A stretch of DNA of 51,369 nucleotides. Source: Oscillospiraceae bacterium. GTDB lineage: Bacteria > Bacillota > Clostridia > Oscillospirales > Oscillospiraceae. The stretch is from assembly GCA_916988195.3 (NCBI GenBank), contig CAKASQ030000019.1:1-51369 (forward strand), read 5' to 3'. Both the position numbers and the translations under genes were made by a program. This document shows, one piece after another, positions 16,874 to 27,383 of the stretch (position 1 is its first letter; every line of letters begins with the position of its first letter). The notes below the pieces were generated by a model, which was not told the origin of the DNA, ran no database searches, and was given only the letters and a program-made list of their open reading frames with translations.

Positions 16874-19800
16874 TCAAATGTCCTCTTCGCTTTCTGGTTC
16901 GGGTTCGGGCTCGGGCTCAGGTTCCGGCTCGGGCTCGGGCTCCGGCTCCGGCTCGGGCTCGGGCTCAGGTTCCGGTTCGGGCTCGGGTTCCGGTTCGGGT
17001 TCCGGTTCGGGCTCAGGCTTCGGTTCCGGTTCGGGTTCCTGCTCCTGCTCGCCGCAATATTTGCAGCGGCCATTCACAAAGACATGACCTTCGGTTGCGC
17101 AGTCATGCTCCGGCTCTGTCGATTCGCTGTAGCCGCAGACTGTGCAGATGCCGTCCTCGAATGTATGGCGTTCTGTTACCATTTTCCCGCACTCTGAGCA
17201 GGTTCCACTGTGATGTGCGCCGTCTCCAACGTCATAGAACCGGGAAACGTGTTCTTCGCAGACATGCTCTTCCTCCGCGCCATAGCCGCAGACCGAGCAG
17301 CTGCCGTTTTCACCGTTGTGGTCATGCATCTGCGTGACCGACAGACCGCAGTTCGGGCAGGTCAGCGTGTGCGAGCTGTCTGTGTAGTCGCCGCTGAATT
17401 CAAAATTGAAGCCCTTGCACGCGGTTTTTCCGTGGTACGCGCCGCATTCATCGCATTTCCAGAACGAGCCGCTTTGCCGGTAATTATGATCCTGCGGCTC
17501 TCCGATGACCTCATCGCAGCGGCTGCACTTCTGATAATGCTTCGCCGGGTCGTCCTTATCAATGCTCCAGCGATCCGCTGTATGTCCCAGCGCTTCGAGC
17601 TCCTTTTCTACCGTCGCCCCGCAGTCCTTGCAGACATAGACCAGCACGCCGCTGCGCTCGCACGTCGGCTTTGTTGCCTCGTCCTGCTCGTCCGCTTCCT
17701 TCAGCTCATGCGCCTCTTCCTCTTCATAGCCGCAATTATGTTCGCAGGTAATGGTGTGGTTTTCCGAATTATTTTCGCCAGTATATTTGCGCACATGCGG
17801 TTCTGCTTCGCCTACGATTTGGTTGCAGTCCTCGCAGACCTGCGCGCAGGTGCCGTCTTTCTGATCGACGTATTTCCGGTGATCCTCCGGGTGCGAGCAA
17901 AGCCCGCCCTCGCTCGCAAGACCGCATCTGCGGCAAACGGTTTTGGTCACACCGTCTTCTGTGACCTCTTCCGTATCATGGTTCACGCCGGACCAGCTGC
18001 CGCCGCCGTAATACGTCACGCAGTAGCCGACCGCGTTGCCGAGACTTCCGTAGCCGTTTCCGATGTCCCAGCCGTAAGCCAGTGTGTACCGGAGCGTCAA
18101 CACATCTCCTGGCTGCAAATTCAATGCGTCCATGCCGACGCCCGGATACGAGCCGTTGATCTCATATTCCCAGCCGGAGCCCTGTGTGAAGTCCTGTTCG
18201 CCAAGCCCTGTGCTCGCGCTTTTCAGGTTCAGACCGTTGCGGTAGATACAGCGCCAGAGAATGTCCAGATTGGTACCCTCGCCGAACTGCGCGTCGATCA
18301 TGGCGAAGTTTTCTTCCTCTGTCCGGCTCCAGCTTCCGCTCAGTGCGTTCGCGCTTCTTCCAAGGCCGCTTCCGTCGTCCAGACTGGCAAGGTAGAAGCT
18401 CACGCCGAGCGGATCGTTGCACTCCGCAGACCAGCCGAGACTCCGTTCTGCTGTTCCAAAGGGTTCGCCCGCGTCATAGCCCCAGACGGCTTTCGCGACC
18501 GTGCAGGATGCAGGTTCGCCCGCCAGCACGTCGCAGGTCACAGAGGTCGAGCTGAGACCCACGACACCCATGTCAATGACAATGGTTGCTTCGCCGAGCT
18601 TCTGTCCGTCGCCCGCGTACTTGCCAAGAAGCGTGATGGTCTTTTCGCCCTTGTTGCCGAAGGCGTCTTCGGCGGTGATGACGAGCGTATATTCGATCGT
18701 ATCGCCCTCGTCCGGCGTTTTGAGTTCCGACACCTTATACTGCTGCCAGTTTCCGCTGGCCACGCCCGTAAAGCGGCACGCTTCGCCGTCCAGCTTGACG
18801 CTCAGCGTCGTACCAAGTCCCGTGCTTGTGATGTAAGTTCTGTTGTGCTCTGCATCCTCGCTCCAGGCGCGAACCTTGAAGTCCAGCGGCTGCCCGCTGG
18901 CGACGCTCTCGACGCCCTCAAGGTCACACTCGATCTGCACCTCCTGGTCGCCCCGGTGCTTATACGGGATGCTGATGGTGAAGGTATATTCTTCGCCCGC
19001 GCCGCCTGCTTTGACGGTGAAGGTATTTTCGCCCGTCTTGCCGTCTTCCGCCAGAAGGAGCGTCACGCTGCCTGTAGGCGCGGAAAGCGTTTTCGTGCTG
19101 AAATCGCCCGACTGATAGCAGGAGACCGACGTAATTTCGATGCCCGCCGTATCTTCGCCGGCCAGGCGCAGCTCGTAGCTGAGAAGGCCGTTTGTCAGCT
19201 GATCGTCATAGACATCTTCCGCACGGACGCTCTTTTTGTTCTCGCATGTGAGAAGGCAAGCCTTTGCAGAGCCGTCTTCCATGACCGTATACGCCATTTC
19301 CAGCGACACGTCGCTCTGATAGCGGATGGTGATGGTGAAGGTCACGGTTTTTCCATTGACCTCTGCCGTCACGAGCACGGTGTAGCTTGCGCCGCTTTTA
19401 CTTGCCTGCATTTGAATGGAGCCATCCGTGGGAGAGATGTCCGCTCCATTGCAGCTGGCGCTCGTGATCTGCGCATCATCCGCACTTCTTCCCTTGAGAT
19501 CGAGCTTATACAGAAGCTCGCCGCCGTTCAGCTGATTGTGCTTGACGCTCAAAGCGGCTCTCTGGTTCGCATCGCACAGAAGCTGCTGCGCGGTGACGGA
19601 TTTTTCATACCATGTGAACTGCAATTGCAGGTCTAGTCCGTCTTCATATGTAATGACAAATGTGTAGTCGATCGTCTGTCCCAGCACCTCGGCGGTCACG
19701 GCGAGGTAATACGTTTCCGTATCGCGCCCGTCCGGAACCTTCATCTGAATTTCGCCGGAGGTTTCCAGATCGCCGCTGTCCGCGCTGCTCCAGTAGCCGG

Positions 19801-20806
19801 CGCTTTTGATCTGCGCGTCGTCGGCGCTGTCACCGAGAAATTCCAGATTGTAGATGAAAAGACCGTCCGTGAGCGTATCGCTCTTGACCGTGCGGTTGAT
19901 CGTTGCGTTCGCGCCGCAGGTGGCCTGTCCGTTCGGCTGCCACGTCAGCTGCAGATCCAGGTCAATGCCGCTCTCGAGACGCAGAATGAACGTAAATTCC
20001 ACGTCCGTTTCGACCGTCTCGCCGTTCTGGTCTTTCTGCACGGCGTGGGCGCTGACGGAGAGGATGTAGTTCTGGTAGTCCGCGCCGTCCGGCAGTTCCA
20101 TTTCAATTGCGCCGCGCGTGTCCGCCTCCTGTGGTACGCCGTTGCCCGCGGCGATCTGCACGCCAGTGATTTCCGCGTCATCCGCGTCTAGACCCGAGAG
20201 CTCCACATCGTAGCGAAGCTTGCCGTTGTCCAATTGCGCCAGAAGCACGCGCTTACCGACTTCTTTTTCGGGTGCGCAGACCATGGAGCTTGCCTGTGAG
20301 CCATACTTGTACCACGTCAAAACTGCGCCGAGGTCGAGGTCGGGGAGTGGGAGCGCTTCGTCTTCCTCGCCGGTATCGCCGATCTCTTCGCCCTCATCGC
20401 CCTGATTGGAATCCGTATTGGTTCCAATTGCGGCTTCGGCAAGGACTTCCTGCTGTGGCTTTCCTTGCGGCTGCTGCTCGGGTTGGGTATCCTGCCCCTG
20501 TTCGGTCTGGTTTTCCGTTTCCTCCGGATCCGGCTGCTCCTGTTCGCCCTGCTGGGTTTCGTCGGTTTTGGAGCCGCCGGAGCCATTGGCGTTCTGGCTT
20601 TCCGTCTCGCCGTTTCCAGCGTGAACTCTTCCTTGTCCCGCTTGCAGGACAGTGATTTCCTGCGGCGCGGCTTGTAGGATTGGATTCTCCGGCTCTGCCG
20701 CCCGCATGCCCATGAGCGGCAGACAAATACTCAGCAGCAGCGCGCAGACGAGCACGCCGCAGCCGATTTGCTGAAGCCACGGGACTTTGTCAAACAGTCT
20801 TTTCAT
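16874..20806 (-). CDS. giant surface protein with beta-sandwich repeats, DUF4430-like domain, Cys-rich repeats and Pro-Glu tail
   Basis: A 1310-residue exported protein. An N-terminal hydrophobic segment ([17 protein letters not shown]) is followed by a Gln/Glu-rich linker. Four to five beta-sandwich repeats of about 100 residues come next, each with '-L.ADDA-I' and a FTITI/FTFVI strand, then a DUF4430-like domain ([30 protein letters not shown]; about residues 830-920). A run of CxxCG-type knuckles occupies about 960-1240 (CRRCG, CEDCN, CKDCG, CSRCD, CDECG, CPNCG, CSVCG, CSECG, CKYCG), and the tail is about 25 Glu-Pro units. No sortase or SLH motif is seen. The start at 20806 gives a proper signal; the upstream extension is non-hydrophobic. 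The DUF4430 fold is shared with the C-domain of cobalamin carriers, so ligand binding is plausible. Confidence 0.82.
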   Translation of the reverse strand: MKRLFDKVPWLQQIGCGVLVCALLLSICLPLMGMRAAEPENPILQAAPQEITVLQAGQGRVHAGNGETESQNANGSGGSKTDETQQGEQEQPDPEETENQTEQGQDTQPEQQPQGKPQQEVLAEAAIGTNTDSNQGDEGEEIGDTGEEDEALPLPDLDLGAVLTWYKYGSQASSMVCAPEKEVGKRVLLAQLDNGKLRYDVELSGLDADDAEITGVQIAAGNGVPQEADTRGAIEMELPDGADYQNYILSVSAHAVQKDQNGETVETDVEFTFILRLESGIDLDLQLTWQPNGQATCGANATINRTVKSDTLTDGLFIYNLEFLGDSADDAQIKSAGYWSSADSGDLETSGEIQMKVPDGRDTETYYLAVTAEVLGQTIDYTFVITYEDGLDLQLQFTWYEKSVTAQQLLCDANQRAALSVKHNQLNGGELLYKLDLKGRSADDAQITSASCNGADISPTDGSIQMQASKSGASYTVLVTAEVNGKTVTFTITIRYQSDVSLEMAYTVMEDGSAKACLLTCENKKSVRAEDVYDDQLTNGLLSYELRLAGEDTAGIEITSVSCYQSGDFSTKTLSAPTGSVTLLLAEDGKTGENTFTVKAGGAGEEYTFTISIPYKHRGDQEVQIECDLEGVESVASGQPLDFKVRAWSEDAEHNRTYITSTGLGTTLSVKLDGEACRFTGVASGNWQQYKVSELKTPDEGDTIEYTLVITAEDAFGNKGEKTITLLGKYAGDGQKLGEATIVIDMGVVGLSSTSVTCDVLAGEPASCTVAKAVWGYDAGEPFGTAERSLGWSAECNDPLGVSFYLASLDDGSGLGRSANALSGSWSRTEEENFAMIDAQFGEGTNLDILWRCIYRNGLNLKSASTGLGEQDFTQGSGWEYEINGSYPGVGMDALNLQPGDVLTLRYTLAYGWDIGNGYGSLGNAVGYCVTYYGGGSWSGVNHDTEEVTEDGVTKTVCRRCGLASEGGLCSHPEDHRKYVDQKDGTCAQVCEDCNQIVGEAEPHVRKYTGENNSENHTITCEHNCGYEEEEAHELKEADEQDEATKPTCERSGVLVYVCKDCGATVEKELEALGHTADRWSIDKDDPAKHYQKCSRCDEVIGEPQDHNYRQSGSFWKCDECGAYHGKTACKGFNFEFSGDYTDSSHTLTCPNCGLSVTQMHDHNGENGSCSVCGYGAEEEHVCEEHVSRFYDVGDGAHHSGTCSECGKMVTERHTFEDGICTVCGYSESTEPEHDCATEGHVFVNGRCKYCGEQEQEPEPEPKPEPEPEPEPEPEPEPEPEPEPEPEPEPEPEPEPEPEPEPEPESEEDI
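16887..17042. repeat. hexanucleotide tandem repeat encoding (Glu-Pro)n
   Basis: About 25 imperfect copies of a 6-bp unit (GGCTCG/GGTTCC on the plus strand) encode the Pro-Glu tail of the 1310-residue protein. Unit changes keep the frame, so slippage would alter tail length without inactivating the gene. Confidence 0.9.
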
Positions 20807-21004
20807 ACAGTTTCGCCCTCTGGGATTGGGCTTCCCCCTTACAAAATTCGCACTTCCGTGCGGTTTATCCGTACCTTTTGGGCATTTGGGGAGCGTACCC
20901 AAAAAACACGAATAAGCCGCACGGTTCCCCACGCTTTCGCGTGGGGAACCGCCCAGCTTGGGGTGGTTATCCAATATTCAGTTCAGGATATTGGAGTCTC
21001 AGAT

Positions 21005-24000
21005 TCATTTTTCGTACTTCTGCATAAAGCGCATCAGGATGGTCGCGACCTGTGCGCGGGTGGCGGAGCCCTGCGGGTCGAGCTTGCCGTTCGAGCCCTT
21101 GAGAAGCTCTTCGGCGACAGCCCACTGCATGGCATCGAAAGCGTATCCGCTGACCTTGTCCGCATCGGAGAAACCGGTCAGGGCGGCGGATTTGCTCACG
21201 TCGTAACCCTTCTGCTTCGCGTAGCGGTACAGGATCGTCGCCAGCTGCTCACGGGTGATAACGCCCGGCATGTTGGTGCCGTCCGAAATGCCGTTGTCCA
21301 TGGCCCACTTCTGACCGGCCGCGTACCACGGATTGCCGTTGGTATTGACGCCTTCGACTCTGGCGAGGATCGTGACGATCATGCCGCGGGTCGTTGCGTC
21401 ATTGGGCGCAAACGTCCAGTCAGAGGTGCCGTTCATAAGACCCTTTTCAAGGACATACTGAACAGCGTCGAAGTACCAGTCGGATGCAGCTACGTCACGG
21501 AACTTCGAAGCATCCGCTTCGCCCATCGTGCTCTTGTTGGGCTTGTTCGGAGACTCGATCTTGCCGGAAGAACTGCCGCCGGACGAGGTCTTGTTCTTGA
21601 AGTTCGGCGTTGCGGTTACTTCATTTGCCTCGCTCAGCTTCGTGAGAAGATCATCCGTCAGCTTCGTATACGGGCCGCCCGGATATTCCGTGCCGTCGAT
21701 GACGAACGTCCAGCCGGTGAAGTCCTTGCCAGGCTTCGTCACGGTCGGAAGCTCCTTGCCGACGTCTTCCGGCGTCAGCGTCACGTCAAGATCGTTCATC
21801 TTGACGGTCGCCGTGCGGCTGTCCGCGGTCAGAACGACGATGGAGAAGCTGCTCTGCTGCCAGGTCGCAACATTTCTTTCGATGGTCGGCTTGATGTACT
21901 CGAAGCTGCCATCTTCCAGCTTGTGCTTGACATAGAGGTTCTCCTGCGGCATGTCGAGCGGAAGCGCGACACTGATGGTGACAGGCGCCTTGATCGCGCT
22001 ATTGTCCAGCGTTTCGGTCTTGGTGCTGAGCGTCTGACCATCCGCCGTCACGGTGTAGGTGACCTGCGGGGTGATGTCGAGCGTCAGTTCCTGCTTACCG
22101 CCCACTTCCTCGTACTTCTCGACCGAGATGTTCAGCTTGACTTCCGCTGTGACCGATGCGCTTGCATCGCCGGAAGCTTCCGCCTGCTTCCTGGCTGTTT
22201 CGGTGAGGTGGTCAGCCGCTGCCGCCGCCAGACCATCCGAGGTCGTGCTCGGGCTGGTGATGGCGGCTGCCGCCTTCTTCGTATCGTCCGTAGCGTCCTC
22301 CGCTGGTGCAATTTCCGGCCGCTTTTCGTCGAGCGTGACGTTGATGGGCCGCTCAGTGACGTTCAGAACCACACGGTATACGGTGTTTCCAAGCGTGAAC
22401 TTGCTTCCGCTCCGCGTAATCGGCTCGCCGTTCAGCGTGATGGGCTCTCCTTCGGTGATGTAGCCGACCAGCTGGATCGTCTTGGTCTTTGCATCTACGA
22501 CTGCGGTTACCGTGTCCGGCGTGACCACAAGCTTCGTCAGAAGCTCTTCGTTGAGCTCCTTCATCCGCTGGAGCAGATCACTGAGCTTCTGCTTTTCAGA
22601 AGCCTTGAGATACTTCAGAAGCTCCGTATCCAGTGCGTCGTACTTCTCCTTCGCAGCATTGATCGATTCTTCGTCTTCCAGCGCTGCGTTCGAGACGCTC
22701 GGAAGCTTGGCGATGGCCGCCTTCACCTCGTCGACCGCGTCGAAGCCCGCAAGTTTCTCGCAGAGGTCTGTGAGCTTCTTCGCGCGAACCTCGTCCACCT
22801 TGGAATCCTTCAGAGCATCCATTGCCTTCTTGGCCTGTACGATGTCCTGACGATAATTCTCGCGGTTTTCGTAGGTCAGATCGTCGGGGTTCGGGAGCGC
22901 ATCGATCTGCGCGTCCACTTCCGTGCCGCCGCTGCTTGCGCTGACGATGTGAAGCTCATACCATGTACCGACGTACTCTCTGGCTTCCGTGGACTGGTTG
23001 TTCATCGAGGGCCAGACGGGCTCGCCGCAGCCAATGTAGATGGTATCGCCGCTTACGACCGGGATGGCCTGCGTGCTCTTGTAGTAGCTGCTGCCCTCGG
23101 TGTTGTCGGTGACCTTCTCATTGAGGAAGCGCTTGACAAGATAGTTCTTGTTCGCTGCATCTGCAAGGATGGTGAGCTCCGTGGCATTGTCGTCGATCAT
23201 GACGGTGTAGGAATACGTTCCGCCCGGCTCTGCCGCGCTCGCTTCAAACTCCGGCGCAAGAACGAGCGTCTTGTCGCCGTCCATGACCTTGAGCGCCTTG
23301 AGCGTCGTATCCGAGTTGTAGAACGTACCGCCAAGGTCTTCGCCAAGACCTGTGCTGGTATACATCACATGGATCACGTCGCCGTCCGCCAGCTGAATAT
23401 TGGTGCTCTGGTTCTTCTTCACTGTGAACTCCGCAAAGCTGAGGTTCACGAAGAAGCCGTTGAGCGTGCCCATCCAGCCGGACTCGTCGCCGCCATCGAA
23501 TTCGGCAAGCTTGATATCCTTCTCACCTTTTTTCATAATGCCGGAAAGATAGCTGATGCCGAACTTCGAGCCGCCGGTTCCGGTCCATTCGTAGCCGCTG
23601 TCGGCCAGCGCACGGAGAATGACCGTCATCATGGAGTCCTCGTCGCCGATGGTGTAGGTCGGCTCGTAGACGATTGCTTTTTCCAGACTGTAGTCCGGAG
23701 CATTCGGGTCAGAATAGAGACCTTCCGGTGCGCCGGAATAGGTGGTGTTCTCAACAATGACCGTGACTGTGCCGACAGGGGTGCCAGCATAGAATCCGTC
23801 ATTGTTTTCAGGATCGCCCCAGTGCTCCTTGAACCTGGCATCCTCGCCCGTGTTTCCAGCTGCTGCCTTCGCCATTGCGTTGGCGGTGCTGCGGCGCTCG
23901 GCGTTGATGGCGTCAACAGTCGACGTCTGATCCTTGTCCTTGATCCTCGCTACGCCTTCGTCGTACTTCGCTTTGATCGCCAGATAGGTTTCACTCTGCT

Positions 24001-27000
24001 CATCGTACTTTTCGGCGTAGTTGGTGAGGATCGCTTCCAGCGCGGTCAGCGCGTCAGTTCTTGCCTTCTCGACCTCGCTCGTCGTACCGGCGACCGGGCC
24101 CCACGTCACGGTGATGGTCACATCGTCAAACGGCATCGTGAAGTTGAGGAAGGAATCCTGCACGATCTGGTTGCACTGGACTTGCGCGTTTCTTCCCCTA
24201 TAGCCTGTGCCGTCATAGAAGTCGAGTGCGCTCTTTTGCGCGGCGTTTTCCAGGCCAGTGACCTTGATGCTGCGGATGGTGTACTCGGTGTCGTTGACTG
24301 TGAAGGTCATCTTGCCCAGCACGCGCGTTGTGTTGCTTTCCGAAGAGTCCGGCACATACATCTGCATATTCTCATCGGAGATCGACCAGCTTCCGTCCGC
24401 CGCACTGATTACGCCTGGGCCGTTCCTATTGCCGTTTTCAATCGCCGCGTCGCGGCAGAGGATGTAGGCGGCATATTCCGGGCTGATGCAGGCGTAAATA
24501 TCACGCTGCAGAGCATACGATTCATCCAGCCGCGTATATGCATAGCTGTTGTTCGTTTCGGGGGAGTTCATCTTCGAGCCTGTAACGGTGTTGAATGTGA
24601 ACAGCTCCGCAAGCTTCTGGTTGCCGATTTCGGATACTGGATTTTGCTGATACCAGTCCTCATGTGGCGTGTTTGCCTTCAGATAGTCGATCATGGCGAG
24701 GATCGTCTTCTGATCGTCTTCCGTCACGCCGTCCGAGAATGCCTGCTCGAACTTCAGCCGATGCTTCTGCGCTTCCTTGAGCTTGGCGTTGATGATTTCC
24801 TCATAACGCGCAATCTCCTGCTCAGACAGCTCGCTTCGCTGATAGTCCGTCATGGACTCGTAGGCGGTTTTCAGCTCTTCGATTCTTGCTTCCGCGGACT
24901 TGTCCAGCTTGTTGACGTCGTTGGGCAGCTCGGCAAGAATATCCCGGAACTTCTTGAGATTGCTGTTGTTGCCGGAATCCGCCGTGGATTGCAGGCGCTT
25001 GATCTCCTGAATGGCCGACTCCTGTTCGGAGCTTGCCTCGCCGAGCGTTTCCGCGTTGGCGATCGCCTGCACGCCGTTCTCATACGCATCCTTTACAAGC
25101 CGCCAGTTTTCTGGCGTGAAGACGCTTTCGGGATAGTTCTCGTCGTAGTAGACTTCGTCGAGCTCTTTGCGGAGCTGAAGCTTGACCGATTCCAGATCGT
25201 TGGTCGGCAGCACATGCACCAGCACAGACGGGCCGACAATGTAGCGTCCCTCTTCGTCCTCCGTCCGGAAGGCGTTGATGAGCACATAACCCTCGTTGTA
25301 GAGCGTCAGCGTTGCTTTGCCGTTTTCGTCCGTGGTCTGATAGGTGTCGCGATGGACGTAGTTCGTAGAAACAGTCTCCGCGTCCGCTTCGGTTGCGCTT
25401 CGGCGGATCGTTGCGCCCACGACCGGCGTCTTTTCTCCGGTAGCGAGGAACGGAAGCGCTGCATCAGAGGTTACTGTAACCTCAAACGCCTCGCCCGCTA
25501 CGACCTCTGCCGGCGCTTCGATCGTGCTGTAGCGGAAATACTCCGGAATCTCGTACAGATATTGCGTGTAGTAGCCCGCGGTGCTGGAATACATGATCTG
25601 CTTGCCGCAGATCCAGACCAGCGTCAGCTCGTCGCCGTTGTGCAGCTTGAGCGACTCAAACACGCCGCCTTCGGCACCAATGTCGTTATAGGTGAACATG
25701 CTTGTCGTGTTCAGCAGCTCGCCGTTGCAGAAGACCAGCAGCGACGGATCATACTTGCCCTCGTTGAGCGTCCGCTTGAGGAGGTTCTTCTCCCGCAGCA
25801 CGGAAGCCGCGCTCGTGTTTGCGGGAAGCTCCAGCTCCGTCGTGAGGATATTTTTGTTGTGGAGCGCCCACCACATATCCGTGCGCTTCTGATAGACGTC
25901 GTAGGCGTCCACGACGGAGAGCTTCACATGGATCTGCTCCTGCGACCAGGTTTCCAGTCCGAAGGCCGCCACGCGCGCCTCGCGAACCGCACTCGTCAGC
26001 CGGCTGGATTCCAGCTGTCCGATGGCGGAGTAGACCGGGGTTTCCGCCAGCGTTTCATTCGCGGTTTTCAGCGCGCTCTGCAAAGCCGCAACACTTTCCG
26101 ACGTATAGCCGTTCAGCGCGTCCGGCGCGGAGAAGCGGCGGTTCAGCTCTTCGAGCGCGCTTGCCATCAGCTTGACACGCGTCTCGCCGTCCTTGCCGTA
26201 CTTGCTCACACGAAGGTCGAGAGCTTCACGCTTGGACGTGAGCTCTACGGCCAGCGCTACCAGCTCATCCTGCTTGCCGTTGGCGCTCGTGTTGGCGTCG
26301 GTCGGATTGCCCTTGTCATCAAACATGCTTGCCATCATTGCTTCGGCACGGTCGCGTACCTCCGCGTATGCAGCCCATGTTCTTGGCGTGTAATCGTCCT
26401 TGCTCGGCTTGTTCAGCAGTTCCTCATAGAGCAACGTCGTGTTGACGCGAGTAGCGGGGATCAGCCTAGAAATCGCTGTTCGCAGTGTGCTAACTGCCGA
26501 TGTAATTTCCTCTTCCTTAGTCGCCGTTTCTAACGCCCTCTGTGCTGTAGCTCTAGGGCCGTTAGCTGCTACAAATTCGGCCCAAAAGCTTTTTCCGGCA
26601 CCCGTAATATGCTCCAGTCCATTGTAGCGGTCGTCTGTTTTATAATAGTTTTCATTGTCGTCCGCCACAGTTGCCAGCAAATCCGAAAGCGGCTTTTTTT
26701 GTTCATCGCTCAACCCAGACCCGGATTCGCCAATTTGAATCAGGATGTTTACTGCTTTATTAACCGCCGGTGTCACTGGATTATTTGCGAATTGATAAAT
26801 TAGTGCGCAGGAATATTCAAAGGATGGATTGAACGTTATTCCCGGATATACAGACTCTTGCACTGTCAAATCTGACAAGGGCATGGCATACCAACCATCT
26901 TGATAATTTGGACTGACGGTATATCCATTAGCCATAATACTGCCTGGGGGGCGAGTATACTTTCCTGTCAATGTATCTTTATAGCTTTGTGAAATACATC

Positions 27001-27331
27001 TTTTCGTAGGTGAGTTATCAGTATCTCCCACATAAGCAGTTGCATCACTGAACGTTCCGGATACAAATTTGACATATACCGTTTCTGTGCCGCTTGGTAC
27101 AATTACTTTATAATTACTGTTACCCCTATAATTCGCATGTACTGCGGATGAATCCAATTCCTCTACGGTTATTGCTTTGCTCTCATCTTTTTCTGTAGCA
27201 ATGATAAATCCGCAGTTTGACGATTCCGCGTGTACAGTAGCAACTGAAAGTGTAAGTATTGTACATAGCGCCAGAAACAGAGATATTAGTTTTCTCCCAC
27301 TATGTATTTTTGCTTTTTTAATGGTTCTCAC
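21005..27331 (-). CDS. giant SLH-anchored surface protein with DUF4430-like domain
   Basis: A 2108-residue exported protein with a signal peptide (RKLISLFLALCTILTLSVA, cleavage near HAESS). Helical FIVAR-like segments occupy much of residues 150-800 and 1380-1530. A beta-rich region (600-720) and a DUF4430-like domain (about 1210-1330: SMMTVILRALADSGYEW, SGWMGTLNGFFVN, LADGDVIHVMYTS) are visible. The last 180 residues contain three SLH repeats (FRDVAASDWYFDAVQYVLEK, WAMDNGISDG..ITREQLATIL, FSDADKVSGYAFDAMQWAV) that bind secondary wall polymer. The start is a GTG with AAGG immediately upstream and lies inside an alternative hairpin. The first roughly 290 codons are visibly AT-richer than the rest, suggesting a swapped N-terminal domain. 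Confidence 0.88.
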   Translation of the reverse strand: MRTIKKAKIHSGRKLISLFLALCTILTLSVATVHAESSNCGFIIATEKDESKAITVEELDSSAVHANYRGNSNYKVIVPSGTETVYVKFVSGTFSDATAYVGDTDNSPTKRCISQSYKDTLTGKYTRPPGSIMANGYTVSPNYQDGWYAMPLSDLTVQESVYPGITFNPSFEYSCALIYQFANNPVTPAVNKAVNILIQIGESGSGLSDEQKKPLSDLLATVADDNENYYKTDDRYNGLEHITGAGKSFWAEFVAANGPRATAQRALETATKEEEITSAVSTLRTAISRLIPATRVNTTLLYEELLNKPSKDDYTPRTWAAYAEVRDRAEAMMASMFDDKGNPTDANTSANGKQDELVALAVELTSKREALDLRVSKYGKDGETRVKLMASALEELNRRFSAPDALNGYTSESVAALQSALKTANETLAETPVYSAIGQLESSRLTSAVREARVAAFGLETWSQEQIHVKLSVVDAYDVYQKRTDMWWALHNKNILTTELELPANTSAASVLREKNLLKRTLNEGKYDPSLLVFCNGELLNTTSMFTYNDIGAEGGVFESLKLHNGDELTLVWICGKQIMYSSTAGYYTQYLYEIPEYFRYSTIEAPAEVVAGEAFEVTVTSDAALPFLATGEKTPVVGATIRRSATEADAETVSTNYVHRDTYQTTDENGKATLTLYNEGYVLINAFRTEDEEGRYIVGPSVLVHVLPTNDLESVKLQLRKELDEVYYDENYPESVFTPENWRLVKDAYENGVQAIANAETLGEASSEQESAIQEIKRLQSTADSGNNSNLKKFRDILAELPNDVNKLDKSAEARIEELKTAYESMTDYQRSELSEQEIARYEEIINAKLKEAQKHRLKFEQAFSDGVTEDDQKTILAMIDYLKANTPHEDWYQQNPVSEIGNQKLAELFTFNTVTGSKMNSPETNNSYAYTRLDESYALQRDIYACISPEYAAYILCRDAAIENGNRNGPGVISAADGSWSISDENMQMYVPDSSESNTTRVLGKMTFTVNDTEYTIRSIKVTGLENAAQKSALDFYDGTGYRGRNAQVQCNQIVQDSFLNFTMPFDDVTITVTWGPVAGTTSEVEKARTDALTALEAILTNYAEKYDEQSETYLAIKAKYDEGVARIKDKDQTSTVDAINAERRSTANAMAKAAAGNTGEDARFKEHWGDPENNDGFYAGTPVGTVTVIVENTTYSGAPEGLYSDPNAPDYSLEKAIVYEPTYTIGDEDSMMTVILRALADSGYEWTGTGGSKFGISYLSGIMKKGEKDIKLAEFDGGDESGWMGTLNGFFVNLSFAEFTVKKNQSTNIQLADGDVIHVMYTSTGLGEDLGGTFYNSDTTLKALKVMDGDKTLVLAPEFEASAAEPGGTYSYTVMIDDNATELTILADAANKNYLVKRFLNEKVTDNTEGSSYYKSTQAIPVVSGDTIYIGCGEPVWPSMNNQSTEAREYVGTWYELHIVSASSGGTEVDAQIDALPNPDDLTYENRENYRQDIVQAKKAMDALKDSKVDEVRAKKLTDLCEKLAGFDAVDEVKAAIAKLPSVSNAALEDEESINAAKEKYDALDTELLKYLKASEKQKLSDLLQRMKELNEELLTKLVVTPDTVTAVVDAKTKTIQLVGYITEGEPITLNGEPITRSGSKFTLGNTVYRVVLNVTERPINVTLDEKRPEIAPAEDATDDTKKAAAAITSPSTTSDGLAAAAADHLTETARKQAEASGDASASVTAEVKLNISVEKYEEVGGKQELTLDITPQVTYTVTADGQTLSTKTETLDNSAIKAPVTISVALPLDMPQENLYVKHKLEDGSFEYIKPTIERNVATWQQSSFSIVVLTADSRTATVKMNDLDVTLTPEDVGKELPTVTKPGKDFTGWTFVIDGTEYPGGPYTKLTDDLLTKLSEANEVTATPNFKNKTSSGGSSSGKIESPNKPNKSTMGEADASKFRDVAASDWYFDAVQYVLEKGLMNGTSDWTFAPNDATTRGMIVTILARVEGVNTNGNPWYAAGQKWAMDNGISDGTNMPGVITREQLATILYRYAKQKGYDVSKSAALTGFSDADKVSGYAFDAMQWAVAEELLKGSNGKLDPQGSATRAQVATILMRFMQKYEK

Positions 27332-27334
27332 CGC

Positions 27335-27376
27335 CTTATTGCAGTATGGGGTTCTGCAATAAGCAGAACCCCATAC
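27335..27376 (-). promoter_or_regulatory. two mutually exclusive hairpins over the SLH-protein start
   Basis: Hairpin A: 27363-27376 pairs with 27344-27357 (14 bp, 5-nt loop). Hairpin B: 27354-27363 pairs with 27335-27344 (10 bp, 9-nt loop). They share bases and cannot coexist. B takes in the AAG of the AAGG just before the GTG at 27331, so folding into A would free the start and B would mask it. No T-run follows, so it is not a simple terminator. Role inferred. Confidence 0.6.
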
Positions 27377-27383
27377 CCATTAC

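Noticed and set aside
16887-17042. CRISPR-like or direct-repeat array
   Set aside because: The repeat is an in-frame hexamer encoding Glu-Pro, with no unique spacers.
17210-19636. 808-codon plus-strand frame opposite the Pro-Glu repeat protein
   Set aside because: Antisense shadow of the minus-strand gene, with no motifs or start signals. The minus strand shows signal peptide, domain repeats and coupled starts.
20768-26533. Very long plus-strand open frame (1921 codons) opposite the SLH protein and neighbouring region
   Set aside because: It is a shadow of GC-rich minus-strand genes: no ribosome binding site, no signal or domain features, and Arg/Leu/Val-rich low-complexity composition typical of antisense frames.
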